This document shows, in pieces, positions 1-6,566 of a stretch of DNA of 17,451 nt (the first letter of the stretch is position 1; each line of letters starts with the position of its first letter). A model generated the notes under the pieces. It saw nothing but the letters and a program-made list of their open reading frames with translations, made no database searches and was not told where the DNA came from. The DNA is from an uncultured Alistipes sp. (GTDB taxonomy: Bacteria; Bacteroidota; Bacteroidia; Bacteroidales; Rikenellaceae): contig CATKXN010000053.1 in the NCBI GenBank assembly GCA_949840605.1, positions 1-17,451 on the forward strand. The letters run 5' to 3'. Position numbers and translations under genes: made by a program.

Positions 1-114
1 CTCCAGCTCTTTCGTCGGCACCGTCTCCAGCCCTCCGGCGATCAGGCGCAGAGGATCGCTCACGGCAATCCCCGTGCGCCGGGTCCCGTAGTCTATGGCA
101 AGAATGCGGCCCAA
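1..114 (-). CDS. ruvX: Putative Holliday junction resolvase / pre-16S rRNA nuclease RuvX (YqgF), N-terminal part only
   Basis: The minus-strand translation begins MGRILAIDYGTRRTGIAVSD and continues to LRLIAGGLETVPTKELE at the window edge. This is the N-terminus of the YqgF/RuvX family: an RNase H-like first strand with the catalytic Asp in AIDYGxRRTGIAVSD. Family members mature the 5' end of 16S rRNA and were first proposed as Holliday junction resolvases. The frame has a stop at 124-126 and no ATG before the conserved core, so the TTG at 112-114 is the likely start. That places it one base after the glyS stop, which suggests co-transcription and translational coupling with glyS. The rest of the gene lies outside the window. 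Confidence 0.9.
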   Translation of the reverse strand, partial: MGRILAIDYGTRRTGIAVSDPLRLIAGGLETVPTKELE

Positions 115-115
115 A

Positions 116-1660
116 TCAGAGGTTCAGCATTTTGAACAGCCTGCGGTACGAGCACTCCTCGTCGACCAGCGACGGAAGCGACTCGATCAGCACGCGCTCC
201 TGCTCCATCGTATCGCGGTGGCGCACCGTGACGGTGCCGTCCTCCAGCGTCTGTCCGTCGACCGTCACGCAGAACGGCGTGCCGATGGCGTCCTGACGGC
301 GGTAACGCTTGCCGACGGAATCCTTCTCGTCGTAAACGACGTTGTAGTCGTATTTCAGCAGATCGACGATCCGCTGCGCCACCTCGGGCATGCCGTCCTT
401 CTTGACCAACGGCAGCACGGCGACTTTGATCGGAGCCAGTGCAGCCGGGAATTTCAGCACGACGCGCGAGTCGCCGCCTTCGAGCTTCTCCTCGGTATAG
501 GCCGCCGACATCACCTGCAGGAACATGCGGTCCACGCCGATCGAGGTCTCGACCACATAGGGGACATAGCTTTCGCCCGTCTCCGGATCGAAATACTGGA
601 TCTTCTTGCCGGAGAACTTCTGGTGGCTGCCCAGGTCGAAATCCGTCCGCGAGTGGATACCCTCGACCTCCTTGAAGCCGAACGGGAAGTTATACTCGAT
701 GTCGGTGGCGGCGTTGGCGTAGTGCGCCAGCTTGTCGTGGTCGTGGAAGCGGTAGTTGTCGTCGCCGAAGCCCAGCGCACGGTGCCAGGCCATGCGGGTG
801 TTCTTCCACTCGTACCACCACCCCATTTCGGTCCCGGGGCGCACGAAGAACTGCATCTCCATCTGCTCAAACTCGCGCATGCGGAAGATGAACTGACGGG
901 CCACGATCTCGTTGCGGAAAGCCTTGCCGATCTGCGCGATGCCGAACGGAATCTTCATGCGGCCGGTCTTCTGGACGTTCAGGAAGTTGACGAAGATGCC
1001 CTGCGCCGTCTCGGGACGCAGGTAAATGGTGTTCGCGCCCTCGGCCGTGGAGCCCATCTGCGTCGAGAACATCAGGTTGAACTGCCGCACCTCGGTCCAG
1101 TTGCGGGTACCCGAAATCGGGCAGGCGATCTCGCAGTCGACGATGATCTGGCGCAGCTCCGCGAGGTCGTTGGCGTTCAGCGCATCGGCGAACCGCTTGT
1201 GCACCTCGTCGCGCTTAGCCGCAGTCTCCGCCACACGGGGCGACGTTTCGCGGTATTTGGCCTCGTCGAAATCGGCGCCGAAGCGCTTGCGGGCCTTCTC
1301 GACCTCCTTCTCGATCTTCTCGTCCTGCTTGGCGAGCCACTCCTCGACCAGCACGTCGGCCCGGTAGCGCTTCTTCGAATCCTTGTTGTCGATCAGCGGG
1401 TCGTTGAACGCCGAGACGTGTCCCGAAGCCTCCCAGGTCTTGGGGTGCATGAAGATCGCGGCGTCGATGCCGACGATGTTCTCGTGCAGTTTGACCATCG
1501 AATCCCACCAGTAGCGCTTGATGTTGTTCTTCAGCTCCACGCCGTTCTGGCCGTAATCGTATACGGCACCGAGTCCGTCGTATATCTCGCTCGAGGGGAA
1601 TACGAAACCGTATTCCTTGCAATGGGCGACCAGTTTCTTGAAAAGTTCTTCCTGAGTCAT
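116..1660 (-). CDS. glyS: Glycyl-tRNA synthetase, alpha2 (single-chain) type
   Basis: A cytoplasmic class II aminoacyl-tRNA synthetase of 514 residues that charges tRNA-Gly. The N-terminal segment PSSEIYDGLGAVYDYG (22-37) is diagnostic for the dimeric alpha2 form rather than the alpha2beta2 enzyme of Proteobacteria. Visible signatures are RPETAQGIFVNF (215-226), class II motif 2 around FRNE...RMREFEQMEMQFF (249-272) and motif 3 GVDRMFL (375-381). A C-terminal anticodon-binding domain follows from about residue 405. The length matches the family. The ATG at 1658-1660 has no clear Shine-Dalgarno sequence, as is usual in this phylum. ruvX follows one base after its stop. Confidence 0.97.
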   Translation of the reverse strand: MTQEELFKKLVAHCKEYGFVFPSSEIYDGLGAVYDYGQNGVELKNNIKRYWWDSMVKLHENIVGIDAAIFMHPKTWEASGHVSAFNDPLIDNKDSKKRYRADVLVEEWLAKQDEKIEKEVEKARKRFGADFDEAKYRETSPRVAETAAKRDEVHKRFADALNANDLAELRQIIVDCEIACPISGTRNWTEVRQFNLMFSTQMGSTAEGANTIYLRPETAQGIFVNFLNVQKTGRMKIPFGIAQIGKAFRNEIVARQFIFRMREFEQMEMQFFVRPGTEMGWWYEWKNTRMAWHRALGFGDDNYRFHDHDKLAHYANAATDIEYNFPFGFKEVEGIHSRTDFDLGSHQKFSGKKIQYFDPETGESYVPYVVETSIGVDRMFLQVMSAAYTEEKLEGGDSRVVLKFPAALAPIKVAVLPLVKKDGMPEVAQRIVDLLKYDYNVVYDEKDSVGKRYRRQDAIGTPFCVTVDGQTLEDGTVTVRHRDTMEQERVLIESLPSLVDEECSYRRLFKMLNL

Positions 1661-1695
1661 CGCAATCTGTTTTACTTTACTGATTTACCGAATTA

Positions 1696-1703
1696 CAAAA
1701 GTA
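1696..1703 (-). promoter_or_regulatory. Probable glyS promoter, -7 box
   Basis: On the minus strand the box TACTTTTG matches the Bacteroidota -7 consensus TAnnTTTG and lies 35 bases upstream of the glyS ATG. No TTTG -33 box is seen at the usual distance, so the assignment rests on the -7 box and its position. Confidence 0.55.
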
Positions 1704-1746
1704 CAAAATAAATGGAAAAAGCCGCCGTCGGTACGGATTTTATTTC

Positions 1747-1754
1747 TATATTTG
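1747..1754 (+). promoter_or_regulatory. Possible plus-strand -7 box reading towards the lipoprotein gene
   Basis: TATATTTG fits TAnnTTTG exactly. It is the only such box on the plus strand in the gap 1661-2000. No TTTG box occurs 19-20 bases upstream. If active, it would start a leader of about 240 bases that contains the hairpins at 1792-1811 and 1816-1934 before the ATG at 2001. Confidence 0.3.
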
Positions 1755-1791
1755 TGCCGGCAGCCTGCGAGGGCCGCCGACATACGACGAT

Positions 1792-1811
1792 AAAAAGCGC
1801 ATCGGCTTTTT
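1792..1811. terminator. Weak terminator-like hairpin
   Basis: AAAAAGC, a 6-base loop, then GCTTTTT, giving a 7-bp stem that is mostly A-T with a T run on the plus strand and near-symmetry on the minus strand. On the plus strand GCCGA (1776-1780) can alternatively pair with TCGGC (1802-1806) just before six T's. It could be a weak bidirectional terminator or an attenuator in the leader of the lipoprotein gene. Confidence 0.35.
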
Positions 1812-1815
1812 TCTT

Positions 1816-1934
1816 ACATGTGAAAATTGGACACTTTCGCGAATGGTAAGGAACAAAGGTTGATGCTCTCGCTGTTTTTCAGCGTGGGCATATTCCATCA
1901 TTCTACCATTCGGGTCGTCCAATACCTCACATGT
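1816..1934 (+). repeat. Long interrupted inverted repeat (about 119 bp), possible structured RNA or miniature element
   Basis: The two halves pair in five nested blocks: 1816-1823 with 1927-1934 (8 bp), 1826-1832 with 1917-1923 (7 bp), 1840-1848 with 1904-1912 (9 bp), 1850-1853 with 1893-1896 (4 bp), and 1863-1874 with 1880-1891 (12 positions, one mismatch, one G-T) closed by a TTTTT loop. The blocks are separated by small internal loops. The G-T pair, and possible T-G pairs at the outer end, would be wobble pairs in a plus-strand RNA but mismatches in a minus-strand RNA. That mildly favours the plus strand. It ends 66 bases before the lipoprotein ATG. No transposase, target duplication or known riboswitch signature is seen. 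The rest of the gap 1661-2000 holds only the promoter boxes and the weak hairpin listed separately. Confidence 0.6.
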
Positions 1935-2000
1935 GGATATGGAATGTTGCCTGCGCCTTTTGTTTGCCGGGATGGAAACACCCTTTAAAACAAAATAAAA

Positions 2001-3275
2001 ATGAAAACAGCAAGATTTTTCATGGCCTTCATGGCCGCCGCGCTGCTCGCATCGTGCAGCGACAGCGACGAGGATTATTCGGGCGATTTCGGGCAGATCA
2101 AGGTCCCGGACACCCGGCAGCTGGAACAGACCGTCACGGCCGACGACACGCAGGCCGCCCGGGGCGTGACCTTCACGACCGGAGGAGCGTGGACCTCGAC
2201 GATCGCCGAAAAGACCCGAGCCGAAGCCCCCGACTGGATCGGAATCTCGCCCGACCGCGGCGACGCCGCAGGCAGCTACACGCTGAAGATCACACTCGAA
2301 TCCAACACGTCGGAAGCGTCGCGTTCGGCGACGATCGTCATCACGTGCGGCACGTCGAAGATCGAGATCACCGTCACGCAGGAGGGCTCGGACAACCCCG
2401 TCGAACCGATGCCGGCCAACCGGATAACGCGCATCGAAAGCCGCCAGCAGACAATCCGAAACAGCGGCGATTCGGACCCGGAGCGATGGACTTCGACCAG
2501 CCACTTCGCATACGACGATGCCGGACGCCTCATAAAGTACGAATGGGACGACACCCCGGAGAACACGGCCGATGTCATGGATGAGGTCCTTCGGATCAGT
2601 TACCCCGACGCCAAAACCTTGAAACTGTCCGCCGAAACGACGGAATCGCCCGAAAAGGAATCGTACACCGTCACGCTCGACGATGCAGGGCGCGCCGTCG
2701 CCGCCCGAAGCGACAACGGTCCCGAACGCTGGACCTTCGCCTACAACGGCAACGGCTGCTGCAAGGAGTGCACCTACGAGGGCGACGATACCCACTACTA
2801 CCCGCGCACGATCTGCCACTGGAACGGCAACGACCTCACCGGTCTCGACATCTATATGGGGCAGGAAGTCGATTTCAGCTACGAATTCGAATACCACACC
2901 GACCTGTCCAACACGCCCGCATTGTGCAACCTCGACCTCAATGCACTCCTGTTCGAGGTATGCCCCGACATCGAGGACACCGACTTCTCCATGGGTGCGG
3001 TACTCTCCGGAATCGGGCGGCTGGGCAAACGCAGCGCCCATCTGACGAACAGCTATCCGGACGAGAGCGAGTTCATGATCCAGCAATTACCCGACGGATC
3101 AATTATCAGTTTCAGAGCCCTGAACGAGCGGATCGAATGGAAGCAGGTCGATGGACGGATCACCGAGGTCATCTGGTCTCAGGAGGTGGAGTGTTTCCAA
3201 CGAAAGGACGGCAATGAAACAATCATTTCCGAACGAGGCTACAAGGAGACCGAAAAGCACCGGATTTTCTATTGA
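2001..3275 (+). CDS. Surface lipoprotein with BACON domain and YD-like (DUF4595-like) repeats
   Basis: A 424-residue exported lipoprotein of unknown function. Residues 1-18 form a signal peptide ending in the lipobox L-A-S-C (Cys19). The acidic stretch SDSDED directly after the cysteine fits the Bacteroidota lipoprotein export signal, so display on the outer face of the outer membrane is likely. Residues about 45-129 look like a BACON domain (AWTSTI...PDWIGISPDRGDAAGSYTLKI...ATIVIT...EITVTQEG), often carbohydrate- or mucin-associated. From about 142 there are repeated strand units such as FAYDDAGRLIKYEW and WTFAYNGNGCCKECTYEG, resembling the DUF4595/YD-repeat proteins of gut Bacteroidales. 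It is an orphan on the opposite strand to both neighbours and is bracketed by inverted repeats. An accessory gene acquired or exchanged at this locus is plausible. Confidence 0.85.
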   Translation: MKTARFFMAFMAAALLASCSDSDEDYSGDFGQIKVPDTRQLEQTVTADDTQAARGVTFTTGGAWTSTIAEKTRAEAPDWIGISPDRGDAAGSYTLKITLESNTSEASRSATIVITCGTSKIEITVTQEGSDNPVEPMPANRITRIESRQQTIRNSGDSDPERWTSTSHFAYDDAGRLIKYEWDDTPENTADVMDEVLRISYPDAKTLKLSAETTESPEKESYTVTLDDAGRAVAARSDNGPERWTFAYNGNGCCKECTYEGDDTHYYPRTICHWNGNDLTGLDIYMGQEVDFSYEFEYHTDLSNTPALCNLDLNALLFEVCPDIEDTDFSMGAVLSGIGRLGKRSAHLTNSYPDESEFMIQQLPDGSIISFRALNERIEWKQVDGRITEVIWSQEVECFQRKDGNETIISERGYKETEKHRIFY

Positions 3276-3299
3276 CGGACTTTCCTCCCGAAAGCCGAA

Positions 3300-3397
3300 G
3301 GGGCTGTCTAACAAGTCCGAATTTTACGATTTCACCCCCGTCAGAACAAGCTTTGGCAGGGGTGATTTTCATTTTCGGGGACTTGTTAGACAGCCCC
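3300..3397. repeat. 98-bp element with perfect 19-bp inverted ends (MITE-like or very stable hairpin)
   Basis: GGGGCTGTCTAACAAGTCC at 3300-3318 is matched exactly by its reverse complement at 3379-3397. Inside, GAA/TTC and TCACCCC/GGGGTGA continue the symmetry around a loop of about 20 bases. From memory, GGGGCTGTCT...AGACAGCCCC ends resemble the ends of IS-related short repeats scattered in Bacteroidales genomes, so this may be a miniature element. I see no clear target-site duplication. No protein is encoded. Confidence 0.75.
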
Positions 3398-3406
3398 TTT
3401 ATTTTA
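3300..3406 (+). terminator. Probable transcription terminator of the lipoprotein gene
   Basis: The same hairpin is followed on the plus strand by a T-rich tract (TTTATTTTA, 3398-3406), so it should work as an intrinsic terminator 25 bases after the lipoprotein stop. In the minus direction, coming from radC, the hairpin is followed by TTCGGCTTTC, so termination there would be weaker. Confidence 0.65.
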
Positions 3407-3415
3407 CCCCCCCCC
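3407..3415. repeat. Nine-base poly-C tract
   Basis: A run of nine C's lies between the terminator and the radC stop codon. It is outside all coding regions, so length changes would not shift any frame. It may be a site of sequencing or replication slippage. Confidence 0.7.
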
Positions 3416-3424
3416 TCGGAAGAT

Positions 3425-4063
3425 CTACTGCCCGATCAACCCTTCGCGGCGAAATGAGTAATCCCCCTCGCGGGCGATGATGATGTGGTCCAGCAGGCGG
3501 ATGTCGAACAGCTCCGCGGCGCGCGCGACCCGTTCGGTCAGCGTCTTGTCCTGCCCGCTCGCCTCGGGGGTGCCCGAAGGATGGTTGTGGATCAGGATCA
3601 GCTGCGTGGCGAGCAGCTCCAGCGCCCGTTTGACGATCAACCGGTGGTCGACCACCGTGCCCGTCACCCCGCCCTGGCTCACGCGCTGGCGTTCGATGAT
3701 GCGGTTCGACGCCGTGAGATAGACCACCCAGCACTCCTCGTGCGCGAGTCGTTCCAGCTGCGGCCGGAACAGCCGAACCACGTCGTCGCTCGTCGTCACG
3801 AAATCGGCTTCCGCAGCCCGGTCCGCCGCCGCGCGGCGTCCGAACTCCGCGGCCGCCAGCAGCAGCCGGGCCCGTTTCAGCCCCAGCCCGCCGACCATGC
3901 GCAGGCGGGCTTCCGACTCTGCGGCGATACGCGCCGGCGAACCGTCGTAAGCCTCGAGCAACGCCCGGGCCGCCTGCCCGTCGCCGGTGAGCAGGGTCAG
4001 CAGCTCGGCATCGTCCAGCGCTTCCGCACCCCGTGCGGCCATTTTATCGTGGATATTTTTCAT
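3425..4063 (-). CDS. radC: RadC family protein (UPF0758, MPN/JAMM domain)
   Basis: 212 residues. An N-terminal helix-hairpin-helix-like region (about 11-78, including GGLGLKRARLLLAAAEFG) precedes an MPN/JAMM metallopeptidase-fold domain. The complete JAMM set is visible: Glu110 (HEECWVV), His159 and His161 in HNHPSG, then Ser169 and Asp172 in the spacing HxHx7Sx2D. The family was historically tied to DNA repair, but its true role is unsettled. The frame stays open to 4297, but conserved sequence starts at ATG 4061-4063, which overlaps the rnc stop as ATGA. The N-terminus is slightly shorter than in many homologues, lacking the usual DRPRE-type opening. It is the last gene of the acpP-fabF-rnc-radC cluster. 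Confidence 0.9.
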   Translation of the reverse strand: MKNIHDKMAARGAEALDDAELLTLLTGDGQAARALLEAYDGSPARIAAESEARLRMVGGLGLKRARLLLAAAEFGRRAAADRAAEADFVTTSDDVVRLFRPQLERLAHEECWVVYLTASNRIIERQRVSQGGVTGTVVDHRLIVKRALELLATQLILIHNHPSGTPEASGQDKTLTERVARAAELFDIRLLDHIIIAREGDYSFRREGLIGQ

Positions 4064-4836
4064 CGGAACAACTGGCGGTCCACCCGATCCAGCAGCGAGG
4101 CGCACTGTTCGTCGCTCAGGTACTGCGACACGGAGAACGACGCGCGCTGCTCGGCCTCCTTTTTCGACTCCCCGGAGCCGTGCCCCACCTCCATATCGTC
4201 GATCAGCACCGTACAGCAGAACACCGGGTGGTTCGACGCATACCCCTTGTCGTGCTCCGTGCGGAACTCGACCCGGTGACGGTTTTTCTGGCTCCACTCG
4301 ATCAGGCGGCTCTTGAAATCGGTCTCCGACTCGGTAAGCTCCTCCAAATCCAGGAAACGGAGGTATATATCATTGATCAGCAGCCGATTGACAAACTCAT
4401 ACCCCTGATCCAGGTAGACCGCCCCCATCATCGCCTCGAAAGCGTCGCCGTAGATATGCTTCTGGGAAATGCCCGCCCCGCCGTTCGAGATCACATGGAC
4501 ATCCAGCCCCAGCTTCACCGCCAGCGCATTGAGCGACTGGCGCGACACGATCTTCGACCGCAGCTGGGTCATGAACCCCTCGTCGCGGTCGGGGTACTCG
4601 ATGAAGAGATAGTCCGAAGTCACGGCCTCGATCACCGCGTCGCCCAGATACTCCAGGCGCTCGTTGTTGATCGAACGGCCGTCCTCCAAAACCAAAGAAG
4701 CTGACTTGTGAATCAAAGCCAGCTTGTAAAGTTCGATGTTGTGCGGAATGAATCCGAACAAATCATCGACAATTCTGTAATACGCCCGGTCACGCCCGTA
4801 ATTCCGCCGCAGCGGACGCAGTAGAAAGTCGATCAC
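4060..4836 (-). CDS. rnc: Ribonuclease III
   Basis: 258 residues. It cleaves double-stranded RNA in rRNA maturation, mRNA turnover and antisense RNA processing. The RNase III signature NERLEYLGDAV (58-68) supplies Glu62 and Asp66, and GDAFEAMMGAVYLD (130-143) supplies Asp131 and Glu134, so the acidic catalytic set is intact. A C-terminal double-stranded-RNA-binding domain spans about 188-256 (DFKSRLIEW...GSGESKKEAEQRAS). An N-terminal extension of about 20 residues before the first helix is common in this phylum. It lies 20 bp after fabF and overlaps radC by 4 bp, so it is co-transcribed with both. Confidence 0.96.
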   Translation of the reverse strand: MIDFLLRPLRRNYGRDRAYYRIVDDLFGFIPHNIELYKLALIHKSASLVLEDGRSINNERLEYLGDAVIEAVTSDYLFIEYPDRDEGFMTQLRSKIVSRQSLNALAVKLGLDVHVISNGGAGISQKHIYGDAFEAMMGAVYLDQGYEFVNRLLINDIYLRFLDLEELTESETDFKSRLIEWSQKNRHRVEFRTEHDKGYASNHPVFCCTVLIDDMEVGHGSGESKKEAEQRASFSVSQYLSDEQCASLLDRVDRQLFR

Positions 4837-4856
4837 GGCACGGGTCGTTAACGGGG

Positions 4857-6104
4857 TTAGAGCTTGCGGAAAATGACCGTCGAGTTATGACCGCCGAATC
4901 CGAACGTGTTGCTCAGTGCGCATTTCACGTCGCGTTTCTGCGCCTTGTTGAGCGTGAGGTTCAGTTTCGGGTCGATCCCGGGGTCGAGGTTCTCGCAGTT
5001 GATCGTGGGGGGCACCACGCCGTGCGTCATCGCGAAGATGCAGGCCAGGGCCTCGATGGCTCCGGTAGCACCCAGCAGGTGGCCCGTCATCGATTTGGTC
5101 GAGGAGATATTGACGTCGTACACGTGGTCGCCCAGCACTTTGGAGACGGCCTTCAGCTCGGCAATATCGCCCAGCGGCGTCGAAGTGCCGTGTACGTTCA
5201 CATAGTCGATGTCCTCGGGTTTGATGCCGGCGTCCTTGATGGCGTCGCGCATCGCCTTCATGGCCCCTTCGCCTTCGGGATGGGGAGCCGTGAAGTGGTG
5301 GGCGTCGGCCGAAGCGCCTCCGCCGATGACCTCGCAGTAGATCTTCGCTCCGCGGGCCTTGGCGTGCTCATACTCCTCGAGGATCAGCGCCCCGGCGCCC
5401 TCGCCGATCACGAATCCGTCGCGGTCCTTGTCGAAAGGACGCGAAGCGTGCTGCGGATCGTCGTTGCGCGTCGAAAGCGCCTGCATGGAGTTGAAGCCGC
5501 CGACCGAAGGTTCGTTGACCGCCGCCTCCGAACCGCCCGCCACCATCACGTCGGCTTTGCCGTAGCGGATGGCGTCGAAAGCGGCCGTGATGCCGTGGTT
5601 CGACGAAGCGCACGCAGACACTACGCAGTAGTTCGGGCCCATGAAGCCGTACTTCATGGAGATGAAACCGGCTGCGATGTCTGAGATCATGCGGGGAATA
5701 AAAAATGGACTGAACCGCGGGGTACCGTCCCCGGCGGCCCAGCCCAGACACTCATCGAAGAAAGACTTGATTCCTCCGATGCCCGAGCTCCAGATAACAC
5801 CCACCTGCTCCTTGTCGACCTTCTCGAGATCGAGGGCCGAATCCTCCACGGCCTGCGTGGCGGCGATCAGGGCGTACTGGGTGAACAGGTCGTATTTGCG
5901 GACCTCCTTGCGGTCGAAATACTGAGCCGGGTCGTAATTCTTTACTTCACAAGCAAATTGGGTCTTAAATTTTTCGGCATTGAAATGAGTAATCGGTGCG
6001 GCACCGCTGACTCCCTTCTCCAGATTCGAAAAATACTCCTCTATATTATTACCGAGCGGGTTGATCGTACCGATGCCCGTAACAACTACTCTTCTTCCTG
6101 TCAT
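4857..6104 (-). CDS. fabF: 3-oxoacyl-ACP synthase II (beta-ketoacyl-ACP synthase)
   Basis: 415 residues, the usual length for this condensing enzyme of type II fatty acid elongation. It joins malonyl-ACP to acyl-ACP in the cytoplasm. The active-site Cys165 lies in VVSACASSNH, with His305 in NVHGTSTPLGD, Lys337 in SSTKSMTGH and His342 in the same stretch, so the Cys-His-His set plus lysine is complete. The C-terminal NTFGFGGHNSTVIF is a family hallmark. It starts 47 bp after acpP, which encodes its substrate carrier, and is followed after 20 bp by rnc. Confidence 0.97.
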   Translation of the reverse strand: MTGRRVVVTGIGTINPLGNNIEEYFSNLEKGVSGAAPITHFNAEKFKTQFACEVKNYDPAQYFDRKEVRKYDLFTQYALIAATQAVEDSALDLEKVDKEQVGVIWSSGIGGIKSFFDECLGWAAGDGTPRFSPFFIPRMISDIAAGFISMKYGFMGPNYCVVSACASSNHGITAAFDAIRYGKADVMVAGGSEAAVNEPSVGGFNSMQALSTRNDDPQHASRPFDKDRDGFVIGEGAGALILEEYEHAKARGAKIYCEVIGGGASADAHHFTAPHPEGEGAMKAMRDAIKDAGIKPEDIDYVNVHGTSTPLGDIAELKAVSKVLGDHVYDVNISSTKSMTGHLLGATGAIEALACIFAMTHGVVPPTINCENLDPGIDPKLNLTLNKAQKRDVKCALSNTFGFGGHNSTVIFRKL

Positions 6105-6151
6105 AAATTTAAGGCTTTGTTGGCCGTGAACGATTTCTAAAAGAGAAAAAA

Positions 6152-6388
6152 TTATTTCTTGTGCTCCTCGATGTAAGTGATGGCGTCACCTACGGTAGCG
6201 ATCTTCTCAGCGTCCTCATCCGGGATCTGGATATCGAAAGCCTTCTCGAACTCCATGATCAGCTCTACAGTGTCGAGCGAGTCTGCGCCCAGGTGGTTGG
6301 TGAAGCTTGCTTCGGGGACTACCTCCGACTCCTTGACACCCAGCTTGTCGACGATGATCTCGACAACTTTTGATTGAACTTCTGACAT
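6152..6388 (-). CDS. acpP: Acyl carrier protein
   Basis: 78 residues and very acidic. The DSL motif in [15 protein letters not shown] holds Ser37, the site of 4'-phosphopantetheine attachment. The four-helix pattern and the [20 protein letters not shown]-terminal half are typical of the housekeeping ACP. It carries growing acyl chains for fatty acid and lipid A synthesis. It is the first gene of the acpP-fabF-rnc-radC operon, with a promoter about 70 bp upstream. Confidence 0.97.
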   Translation of the reverse strand: MSEVQSKVVEIIVDKLGVKESEVVPEASFTNHLGADSLDTVELIMEFEKAFDIQIPDEDAEKIATVGDAITYIEEHKK

Positions 6389-6449
6389 AATTTTAAGTTT
6401 TTAGTTAAACAATTATTTGGAAATAGTTCTCATGCATTTCCAGAGCAAT

Positions 6450-6484
6450 TTTGCGCAAAAGTAACACTTTTTTTATTACTTTTG
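6450..6484 (+). promoter_or_regulatory. pepE-tyrA-yraN operon promoter
   Basis: TACTTTTG at 6477-6484 matches TAnnTTTG. A TTTG at 6450-6453 is 23 bases upstream, which is long. The predicted start near 6491 gives a leader of about 75 bases before the pepE ATG. It overlaps the acpP promoter in the opposite direction. Confidence 0.6.
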
Positions 6485-6489
6485 ACAAA
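6456..6489 (-). promoter_or_regulatory. acpP operon promoter
   Basis: On the minus strand TACTTTTG (6463 to 6456) followed by CG matches the Bacteroidota -7 box. A TTTG lies upstream at 6489-6486, 22 bases away, slightly longer than the usual 19-20. The predicted start near 6449 gives a leader of about 60 bases. The box faces away from the matching pepE box. Confidence 0.7.
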
Positions 6490-6566
6490 ACGGCTCGATT
6501 TTTTATTCACAACTTTTTCGACATTTAGCACAAAATTTTAATTAATACATTCAAAACCATAGCCTT

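Noticed and set aside
95..1711. Long plus-strand open frame (538 codons) antisense to glyS
   Set aside because: The opposite strand is an unmistakable glycyl-tRNA synthetase. The antisense frame has no domain-like sequence and arises from GC-rich codon use. The same holds for long frames antisense to waaA (8582-9841) and to the CotH gene (13308-14840).
1816..1934. Invertible promoter of the Bacteroidales phase-variation type
   Set aside because: The arms pair continuously into the centre, the central segment is only about 55 bp, and no full TAnnTTTG box lies inside on either strand. No invertase gene is present.
1792..1934. T-box-like leader regulating glyS (structured element plus terminator upstream of a synthetase on the minus strand)
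   Set aside because: No T-box consensus sequence is present, T-boxes are not typical of this phylum, and a good -7 box lies between the structure and glyS.
1972..1998. Eight-codon open frame (METPFKTK) just upstream of the lipoprotein ATG
   Set aside because: Too short to support as a leader peptide; no regulatory amino-acid run and no attenuator after it.
3407..3415. Poly-C tract as a phase-variation switch
   Set aside because: It lies outside all genes between convergent ends and is not placed to alter a promoter or frame.
4064..4297. Extended radC start at 4297
   Set aside because: The extra residues are out-of-frame rnc sequence with no family similarity; the ATG at 4061-4063 forms a normal ATGA overlap.
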